Assembly (NCBI GenBank): GCA_030670375.1
Contig: DAOVBT010000008.1
Coordinates: 1-18,936, forward strand
DNA from: Candidatus Aminicenantota bacterium
GTDB lineage: Bacteria > Acidobacteriota > Aminicenantia > Aminicenantales > Aminicenantaceae
Direction: 5' to 3'
DNA: 18,936 nucleotides
Made by a program: the position numbers and the translations under genes. The stretch's first letter is position 1, and each line of letters starts with the position of its first letter. This document shows positions 13,308 through 18,936 of this stretch, in pieces. The notes under the pieces were generated by a model. That model ran no database searches, was not told where the DNA came from, and saw only the letters and a program-made list of their open reading frames with translations.

Positions 13308-13541
13308 ATGAAAGCAGATCATATTCTTGATTGTTATGGACTGTTGTGCCCGATGCCGATCATACAGACTGCTCAGAAGATAAAACAAATGAAAGTCGGA
13401 GAAGTCTTGGAAGTTCTCTCTACGGATAAAGGTATTCTGGAAGATATGCCGGCTTGGTGCAGGCAAACGGGCCAAGAATTCCTGGGGATCGTAGAAGAGG
13501 AAGATGTCTTCAAGGTTTATGTCAAAAAAATTCGGGATTAG
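13308..13541 (+). CDS. TusA/SirA-family sulfur carrier
   Basis: This 77-residue protein has the TusA fold signature LDCYGLLCPMPII, with the active Cys14 in CPxP. It is followed by LEVLSTDKGILEDMPAWCRQTGQEFLG, typical of the family including the second Cys51. TusA-like proteins accept persulfide sulfur from a cysteine desulfurase and pass it on, for tRNA thiolation, molybdenum cofactor or other sulfur transfers. Its position 43 nt after the scaffold gene suggests it serves the same sulfur-handling unit. AGGAG at 13294-13298 sets the start. The exact acceptor cannot be told. Confidence 0.9.
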   Translation: MKADHILDCYGLLCPMPIIQTAQKIKQMKVGEVLEVLSTDKGILEDMPAWCRQTGQEFLGIVEEEDVFKVYVKKIRD

Positions 13542-13550
13542 AGGACGAGG

Positions 13551-13826
13551 ATGCTGCGCATAACAGAAAAAAAAGAAGGGGAAAAAACAAAAGTCCTGTA
13601 TCTGGAAGGCAAGATTTGCCAGGATTATGTGAAGGAACTTCGAGTTGAGATTATCAAAGGGATAGACACCGGGGAGAGAGTTATTCTGGATTTTGCGAAA
13701 GTCATTTTTCTGGATGATGAGGCAGCCCGGATGATCAGGAGACTCAAAGACAATCGCTTGAGTTTGAGGAATTGCTCCTTGTTTATCCGAACAGCCTTAA
13801 AAATGAAGGAGAAAGAAAAAAAGTGA
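13551..13826 (+). CDS. STAS-domain protein (anti-anti-sigma-factor-like)
   Basis: This 91-residue protein resembles the STAS fold: an N-terminal beta hairpin (KVLYLEGKI), then helix, then the signature strand-loop-helix VILDFAKVIFLDDEAARMIRRL (about 44-65), then LSLRNCSLFIR. In SpoIIAA-type proteins the loop is DS(S/A)GL and the Ser is phosphorylated. Here the loop is Asp55-Asp56-Glu, so Asp replaces the phospho-acceptor. It may be fixed in a phospho-like state or use STAS only for binding. It starts after GAGGACGAGG, nine bases beyond the TusA-like gene, and its stop overlaps the nadA GTG. Its role in an Fe-S cluster operon is unknown. Confidence 0.7.
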   Translation: MLRITEKKEGEKTKVLYLEGKICQDYVKELRVEIIKGIDTGERVILDFAKVIFLDDEAARMIRRLKDNRLSLRNCSLFIRTALKMKEKEKK

Positions 13827-14728
13827 ATAAATCTGAAATAGAGAACAGGATCGAACAACTCAAAAAGGAACGGAATGCCGTCATTATAGCCCATAATTAT
13901 CAAATCGGCGAAGTTCAGGATGTGGCCGATTTTTTGGGCGATTCTCTGCAATTGAGCCAAGAAGCCGCGAAACTGGAGGAGGAAGTGATTGTTTTTTGCG
14001 GTGTTCACTTCATGGCGGAAACCGCGGCCATATTGTCTCCCGACAAAACGATCCTCATGCCTGACATCGATGCTGGCTGTCCTATGGCTGACATGATCAC
14101 AGCTTCAGAGCTGAGGGATTGGAAAAAACAATACCCGGGAAGAAAGGTCGTTTGTTACGTGAACACGTCTGCGGAGGTGAAGGCGGAGTGTGATATCTGC
14201 TGCACTTCATCCAATGCCGTTCAAGTTGTGAAAGCGGTAGAGGGAAACGAAATTCTTTTTGTTCCTGATAAAAATCTTGCCGCTTATGTGGCGCGTTTTA
14301 CGAAGAAAAAAATCATTCCTTGGGATGGATATTGTTATGTCCATAACAACATTAGATTAAGGCACGTGAGAGAAAAAAAAGAACAGTTTCCCGAAGCAGA
14401 AGTCTGGGTTCATCCTGAGTGCCGGCCAGAGGTTATCGACATGGCGGATAAGGTCTTGTCGACGGGGAAAATGATTAAGGAAGCCAAGATCACGACAAAA
14501 GCGGATATCCTCATCGGGACTGAATCTGGAATTATCTATCGAATGAAAAAGGAGAATCCTGACAAAAATTTCCACCCTATCAAAGAGTTAACACACTGTT
14601 CAAACATGAAAAAAATCAACGTGAGGAAGGCACTCGCTTCGCTGGAAGATATGAAATACAAAGTTGATGTGCCCCAGGAAATAAGCCAGAGAGCGAAAGG
14701 TGCCATCGAAAGAATGGTCAGACTGTAA
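13823..14728 (+). CDS. nadA: Quinolinate synthase A
   Basis: NadA condenses iminoaspartate with dihydroxyacetone phosphate to quinolinate for NAD synthesis, using an oxygen-sensitive [4Fe-4S] cluster. The 301-residue protein shows NAVIIAHNYQIGEVQDVADFLGDSLQLS, FCGVHFMAETAAIL, and the three expected ligand Cys: Cys86 (DAGCPMAD), Cys171 (WDGYCYVH) and Cys259 (THCSNMKK). It also shows HPECRPEV and GTESGI. I chose GTG 13823 because AAGGAG (13806-13811) lies upstream and GTGA overlaps the STAS stop. An ATG at 13772 would add 17 residues encoded in the STAS gene's other frame. No nadB or nadC is nearby, so co-location is probably due to the cluster requirement. Confidence 0.95.
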   Translation: MNKSEIENRIEQLKKERNAVIIAHNYQIGEVQDVADFLGDSLQLSQEAAKLEEEVIVFCGVHFMAETAAILSPDKTILMPDIDAGCPMADMITASELRDWKKQYPGRKVVCYVNTSAEVKAECDICCTSSNAVQVVKAVEGNEILFVPDKNLAAYVARFTKKKIIPWDGYCYVHNNIRLRHVREKKEQFPEAEVWVHPECRPEVIDMADKVLSTGKMIKEAKITTKADILIGTESGIIYRMKKENPDKNFHPIKELTHCSNMKKINVRKALASLEDMKYKVDVPQEISQRAKGAIERMVRL

Positions 14729-14760
14729 GAAGCAAAATTCGTTAAGTTTTAAGATCATAC

Positions 14761-15876
14761 ATGAAGCATTCTTGGAAGATAGGAAAGATTTTTGGGATAG
14801 ACATCCATATCGATTCCAGTTGGTTCGTGATATTTATCCTGCTCACTTTTGTCCTGGCGACCTCATACTTTCCCCGGCAGCATCCGGATTGGAGAACAGC
14901 GCTGTACTGGCTGATCGGGATATTCACCAGCCTCTCCATGTTTGCATCCGTCCTCATCCATGAGCTCGCCCACTCCCTTGTGGCGAAAGTGCAGGGGGAA
15001 GAAGTTTTCCGTATCACGTTGTTTATCCTGGGCGGCGTGGCTCAGATTTCAGGGGAACCCAAAAAACCTTGGAAAGAGCTAACCATGGCTTTGGTAGGCC
15101 CATTCGCAAGCATGGTATTGGCCTTCGGATTTTTTATGATGTTTTTTTTCTTGAGTGTTTTCAGCGAGCCGTTAGGAGCGTCTTTTTTGTATTTGGCTAT
15201 GATAAATTTTGTCCTAGCCGTTTTTAATCTCCTGCCCGGTTTTCCGATGGACGGAGGACGAGTTTTACGCGCGTTGATCTGGCAGGCAACAGGAGATTTA
15301 AAAAAGGCAACACGTATCGCATCTAGGGTAGGACAGGGCGTGGCCTTTTTACTCCTGTTTCTAGGAGTTTTTCAAATACTGAGAGGCAATTGGGGGGGAT
15401 TCTGGCTGATATTTGTGGGTTGGTTTTTACACAGTGCGGCGGTTAGAGGGTATCGGCAGGTCACGGTTGAATCCGCTCTCAAGGGAGTTCGAGCCAAAGA
15501 GTTGATGAGAGAGGACTTCGAGAGGATATCCGGGGACATCCTGGTGCAGGAGTTGGTGGATGAATATATCCTCCACAAAAGAGAAAGAGTCTTCCTCGTC
15601 GAGGATGGCCAGTCATTGCAGGGCATCGTTTGTTTGGAAGATGTGAAAGCGACTCCTCGAGAGAAGTGGGCCGAAAAAACCGTGAGAGAAATCATGACAC
15701 CCAAAGATAAATTGGAAGCGGTTTCGCCTGATGATGATGGGAATAAAATTCTCAATAGCCTGACAGCCAAGGATATCCATCAGGTTCCCGTGGTGGAAGA
15801 AGGTAAGGTCACGGGTATTATTTGCCGGAGCGATATCCTCCGCTATATCCAGCTTCGTTCAGAACTTGGTGTTTGA
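14761..15876 (+). CDS. Site-2-protease-family zinc metalloprotease with CBS domains
   Basis: This 371-residue integral membrane protein has transmembrane segments around 20-35, 47-66, 85-95, 107-135, 141-160 and 183-210. The zinc site is HELAH (His67, Glu68, His71), and the third ligand is in the LLPGFPMDGGRVLR segment (Asp164), the family signature. Residues about 240-370 hold two CBS repeats (KELMREDFERISG..., REIMTPKDKLEAVSP...VPVVEEGKVTGIICRSDIL), which usually bind adenine nucleotides and control activity. Intramembrane cleavage substrates are unknown. It follows nadA by 32 nt with only a weak ribosome site (TTAAGATCAT). Its place in a metabolic/Fe-S operon is unexplained. Confidence 0.92.
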   Translation: MKHSWKIGKIFGIDIHIDSSWFVIFILLTFVLATSYFPRQHPDWRTALYWLIGIFTSLSMFASVLIHELAHSLVAKVQGEEVFRITLFILGGVAQISGEPKKPWKELTMALVGPFASMVLAFGFFMMFFFLSVFSEPLGASFLYLAMINFVLAVFNLLPGFPMDGGRVLRALIWQATGDLKKATRIASRVGQGVAFLLLFLGVFQILRGNWGGFWLIFVGWFLHSAAVRGYRQVTVESALKGVRAKELMREDFERISGDILVQELVDEYILHKRERVFLVEDGQSLQGIVCLEDVKATPREKWAEKTVREIMTPKDKLEAVSPDDDGNKILNSLTAKDIHQVPVVEEGKVTGIICRSDILRYIQLRSELGV

Positions 15877-15885
15877 GGAGTGATT

Positions 15886-18009
15886 ATGCATAGGTTACCT
15901 GAAAAGGTTCGTAAAAGGGATGGTTCTCTTGTCCGTTTTGACGAGCATAAAATCGTCCGAGCCATCCGGAGGGCTGCCTTTGAAGTGCTTATGGATGAGG
16001 AGAAATCCGAGGAGATCGCCAGGATCACTAAAAAAGGAGTCCTATCCAAGATCCTCACCTCTTTTCCCGATAAAATTCCTTCTGTCGAGAATATCCAGGA
16101 TATCGTGGAAGAGGTTTTGATGGAGACGGGCTATCGTGCGATTGCCAGAAGTTATATTCTCTACAGACAGGAACATCAGGACATCCGCCGGGTCAAAGTG
16201 ATCTATGGCGTGCGGGATGACTTGAAGTTGCCGATCAATACGCTTCTTGTTCTCAAGAAACGATATCTTCAAAAAGATGACCAGCAGAATGTGACCGAAA
16301 GCCCCAAAGAGCTTTTCGAAAGAGTGGCTCGTGCTGTCAGCGAGGCCGAATCGGAGTTCCGCTCTAAGCTATCCAAACGAGAGGTCGAAGAGAAGTTTTC
16401 CCAGATGATGAACAGGTTGGAGTTTATTCCCAACTCTCCAACGCTCATGAATGCGGGAACCTCATTGGGCCAGCTTTCTGCTTGTTTTGTCCTTCCGGTG
16501 GAAGACTCGATCGATGGAATTTTCGAATCGCTGAAAAATATGGCTCGGATTCATCAGACAGGAGGAGGAACCGGATTTGACTTTTCGGGACTCAGGCCAA
16601 TCGGGGATCTCGTCTCTACAACCAAGGGGAGCGCTTCGGGCCCACTCTCTTTTATGAGCATATTCAATCAAGCCACGGGCGTGATCGTTCAGGGAGGAAG
16701 ACGGCGAGGGGCGAACATGGGGATTCTCCGCTGTGATCATCCCGATATCGAGGACTTCATCGAAGCCAAAATCCAGGAGGGTTCCTTTTCGAATTTTAAC
16801 CTTTCTGTCGGGATATCCGATAAATTCATTGAGGCAGTGCAAAAGAATGAAAGTTTTGATCTGATAAACCCGCGGACAAAAGAAAAAGTGCGTTCTGTCA
16901 AAGCAAGAGCTTTTTTTGATCTGATGGTATATTCTTCATGGCGGTCTGGAGATCCAGGGATGATTTTTTTAGATGAGATAAACCGTCATAATCCTACCCC
17001 CCATTTGGGCCGAATCGAAGCCACAAATCCCTGCGGAGAAATCCCCCTTTTGCCGTATGAGAGCTGCAACTTGGGATCGATCGACCTGTCAAAGTTCATA
17101 AAAAACGGGGCCATGGATTGGGAAAGATTAAAAGGAATCATCGGTTGGGGGATTCGTTTTTTGGACAATGTCATCGAGGTCAACAAATATCCTATTGCTC
17201 AAATAAAAGAAATGGCTTCCGCTAACCGAAAGATCGGGCTTGGCGTTATGGGATTCGCCGATATGCTGATCAGGCTTGGGATTCCCTATACCAGTGATGA
17301 AGCCGTCAAAACGGCTTCCGCTGTTATGAAGTTTTTCCATCAGGCTTCTCTCGAGGCGTCTTCAGTCTTGGCTGAGGAAAGAGGGGTTTTTCCGAATTAT
17401 GCCCGGTCGATTTTCCCAGAGAAAAACAGCAAACTTCGTAATGCTACGGTCAACACGGTTGCGCCAACGGGAACGATCAGCATTATCGCGGGTTGTTCCA
17501 GCGGGATCGAACCTTTATTTGCCTTGAGCTATGTCCGGAATGTTTTATCGGGAACGAGATTCTTCGAGACACACCCGATGTTTGAGATGGAACTTCGCCG
17601 GCGGGGACTGTATTCCAAAGAATTGATGGCTGATGTGGGCAGAGTGGGATCTCTTAAGGATATCCAGTCCATTCCGGATGATCTGAAAAAAGTTTTTATC
17701 ACATCTTTTGATGTCTCTGCCGATATGCACCTGCGGATTCAAGCCGCGTTTCAAGAACACACAGATAATTCCGTCTCAAAAACGATCAATCTTCCGGCCG
17801 ATGCCACCGTCGAGGATGTGAGAAACATATTTATGATGGCTCACAAGCTAAAATGCAAAGGAATAACGATTTACCGTTACAACACAAAAAGGGGCCAGGT
17901 CCTTTCTTTCGATTCCCGATCTATGGGAGAGAGAGAAGAGGACTTGAACTTCATCATGGCGGCGTCGGAGTATTCTGGAGGGTGTCACTCGGGCCTATGC
18001 ACTTTTTGA
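15886..18009 (+). CDS. nrdJ: Adenosylcobalamin-dependent (class II) ribonucleotide reductase
   Basis: NrdJ reduces ribonucleotides to deoxyribonucleotides without oxygen, using vitamin B12. Residues 5-95 form an ATP-cone regulatory domain (VRKRDGSLVRFDEHKIVRAI). The catalytic barrel carries redox Cys200 (QLSACFVLPV), the radical loop Asn381-Cys383-Glu385 (NPCGEIPL) and redox Cys394 (ESCNLGSIDL). HQTGGGTGFDFS and QGGRRRGANMG are typical of class II. The C-terminus GGCHSGLCTF supplies the Cys700/Cys705 pair that re-reduces the active site. I chose ATG 15886: GAGGAG (15875-15880) is five bases upstream, while the earlier in-frame GTG at 15880 overlaps this ribosome site. No small subunit is present, as expected. 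Confidence 0.93.
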   Translation: MHRLPEKVRKRDGSLVRFDEHKIVRAIRRAAFEVLMDEEKSEEIARITKKGVLSKILTSFPDKIPSVENIQDIVEEVLMETGYRAIARSYILYRQEHQDIRRVKVIYGVRDDLKLPINTLLVLKKRYLQKDDQQNVTESPKELFERVARAVSEAESEFRSKLSKREVEEKFSQMMNRLEFIPNSPTLMNAGTSLGQLSACFVLPVEDSIDGIFESLKNMARIHQTGGGTGFDFSGLRPIGDLVSTTKGSASGPLSFMSIFNQATGVIVQGGRRRGANMGILRCDHPDIEDFIEAKIQEGSFSNFNLSVGISDKFIEAVQKNESFDLINPRTKEKVRSVKARAFFDLMVYSSWRSGDPGMIFLDEINRHNPTPHLGRIEATNPCGEIPLLPYESCNLGSIDLSKFIKNGAMDWERLKGIIGWGIRFLDNVIEVNKYPIAQIKEMASANRKIGLGVMGFADMLIRLGIPYTSDEAVKTASAVMKFFHQASLEASSVLAEERGVFPNYARSIFPEKNSKLRNATVNTVAPTGTISIIAGCSSGIEPLFALSYVRNVLSGTRFFETHPMFEMELRRRGLYSKELMADVGRVGSLKDIQSIPDDLKKVFITSFDVSADMHLRIQAAFQEHTDNSVSKTINLPADATVEDVRNIFMMAHKLKCKGITIYRYNTKRGQVLSFDSRSMGEREEDLNFIMAASEYSGGCHSGLCTF

Positions 18010-18039
18010 CGGAATTATCCAGTTAAGGAAAGGAAAGAG

Positions 18040-18696
18040 ATGAAAAGAGCAAAAGACAGGATAGATGAAATCATAACCAAATTAAAAATGGCTTATCCCC
18101 AAAGCCAAACAGCCCTCCATTTTGAGACACCTTTGCAGATACTGGTGTCAACCATACTGTCTGCTCAATGCACGGATGAACAGGTCAACAAGGTCACGCC
18201 CGCCCTCTTCCGCAAGTACAAAACCGCTGCGGATTTTGCCCATGCCGATCCGAATACCTTAGAAGGTGAGATCCGGTCCACCGGATTTTTCAAGAACAAG
18301 ACAAAAAGCATCATCAACGCATCGAAAAAGATCGTCGATGATTTCGGAGGCAAAGTGCCTGATCGTATGGAGGACTTGATCACACTTCAAGGTGTGGCAA
18401 GAAAAACAGCCAACATCGTGTTATCCAGCGGATACAAAAAAGCCGAGGGGATTGCGGTCGATACCCATGTCAAGAGGCTTTCGCAGAGACTGGGTTTGAG
18501 CAAAGAGAAGAATCCGGATAAAATCGAACAGGATCTTATGAATCTGGTTCCACGAGAAGAATGGATCGATTTTAACTACATGTTCGTCAATCACGGACGA
18601 AATATCTGCCAAGCACGCAAGCCCGATTGTCCCGCATGCGTGATGCATTCGCTGTGTCCTTCGGCAAAAGATTTTTTCCCCGATCTGAAATTCTAG
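18040..18696 (+). CDS. nth: Endonuclease III (base-excision repair DNA glycosylase/AP lyase)
   Basis: Nth removes oxidised pyrimidines and cleaves abasic sites. The 218-residue protein has ILSAQCTDEQVN, the helix-hairpin-helix LQGVARKTANIVLSS with catalytic Lys122, catalytic Asp141 (AVDTHVKRL), and the C-terminal [4Fe-4S] loop Cys190-x6-Cys197-x2-Cys200-x5-Cys206. Length is normal. The hairpin usually reads LPGVGRKTA; here Gln and Ala replace Pro and Gly, a mild deviation. AAGGAAAGGA precedes the ATG, 30 nt after nrdJ. It is another Fe-S enzyme in the same gene run and seems to be the last gene of it. Confidence 0.96.
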   Translation: MKRAKDRIDEIITKLKMAYPQSQTALHFETPLQILVSTILSAQCTDEQVNKVTPALFRKYKTAADFAHADPNTLEGEIRSTGFFKNKTKSIINASKKIVDDFGGKVPDRMEDLITLQGVARKTANIVLSSGYKKAEGIAVDTHVKRLSQRLGLSKEKNPDKIEQDLMNLVPREEWIDFNYMFVNHGRNICQARKPDCPACVMHSLCPSAKDFFPDLKF

Positions 18697-18936
18697 AAGG
18701 TTCTCTTCCATTTTGTGTGGGCATTGCTTTCAAGGTGTTTCTTTGCCATCAGGCATGTCTGGAGCGCTCTTCTCGGCGGCTCCGGAACTCCGCACGTTCA
18801 CTCCATATCTCTGCGACTTTATCCTCTGTTTATCCGGATCTCTCACCCTTTAGTGAAACCGTGCTCAATACATCCTCGCTGTCCGACTTTATCGGATTCC
18901 CTCGAAGAACGATTCGTGAAGGCTAGATCCTCAATG
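18697..18936 (+). other. Unassigned 240-bp tail, no supported gene
   Basis: After the nth stop the sequence changes character: it is rich in TCT/CTC/CCG, and all three forward frames stay open for about 150 bases or more. None of the translations resembles a protein I know or has a ribosome site. Short inverted repeats occur, for example TCCGA-CTTTA-TCGGA (18882-18896) and GGAGC...GCTCC (18761-18783). It might be a dispersed repeat or the antisense side of something that starts beyond the edge. No T-run terminator for nth is visible. Confidence 0.4.

Noticed and set aside
15880..15885. GTG start for nrdJ at 15880
   Set aside because: The GTG overlaps the GAGGAG ribosome site. ATG 15886 has correct spacing and loses only two residues.
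18627..18926. 99-codon forward ORF overlapping the end of nth
   Set aside because: It starts inside nth in another frame, has no ribosome site, and its Ser/Arg/Phe-rich product has no recognisable fold. The other two forward frames are also long, so openness is not evidence here.

Overview
The window reads as chromosomal DNA from an anaerobic or microaerophilic Gram-negative bacterium. A signal-peptide-bearing beta-barrel protein with a C-terminal Phe implies an outer membrane. Desulforedoxin, rubredoxin, a ferredoxin-dependent 2-oxoacid oxidoreductase and a B12-type (class II) ribonucleotide reductase imply anaerobic metabolism, and sigma-54 control is evident. I cannot fix the phylum; Desulfobacterota, Nitrospirota or a similar uncultured lineage would fit. 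All confident genes lie on the + strand. I see no tRNA, rRNA, CRISPR array or intact insertion sequence.

Region 1 (1-3251) opens with the tail of an unidentified gene. A sigma-70-like promoter follows, with a perfect palindrome over its -10 box. It leads an oxidative-stress/iron cluster: a 39-aa desulforedoxin, a ferritin-like diiron protein, rubredoxin, an NADH:rubredoxin-oxidoreductase-like flavoprotein, and an outer-membrane porin whose start overlaps the flavoprotein stop. The likely electron path is NAD(P)H to flavoprotein to rubredoxin/desulforedoxin to the diiron protein, which would remove peroxide or O2.

Region 2 (3252-8231) holds the housekeeping genes purA and alr, then an odd protein with a desulforedoxin-like Cys core between histone-H1-like Lys/Ala/Thr tails, then a GAF-PAS-AAA+-Fis sigma-54 activator.

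Region 3 (8232-8671) is a 440-bp control region. It contains an extended -10 promoter, a 14-bp perfect palindrome suited to be an activator site, a near-consensus sigma-54 promoter, and a leader of about 264 nt with two hairpins and two small ORFs that run up to the next start codon.

Region 4 (8672-18696) is a tightly packed run of eleven genes: 2-oxoacid:ferredoxin oxidoreductase alpha (gamma-alpha fusion) and beta, Nfu, a cysteine-desulfurase homologue that has lost its PLP lysine and substrate arginine, an IscU scaffold with two C-terminal zinc ribbons, a TusA-like sulfur carrier, a STAS protein, NadA, a site-2 protease with CBS domains, NrdJ and endonuclease III. Fe-S assembly proteins therefore sit beside several Fe-S clients (KorB, NadA, Nth). 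This suggests an Fe-S biogenesis operon that may be driven by the adjacent sigma-54 activator. The last 240 bp carry no gene I can support.

The observations most worth following are the degenerate IscS plus zinc-ribbon IscU pair, the histone-tailed desulforedoxin, and the sigma-54 switch with its structured leader.
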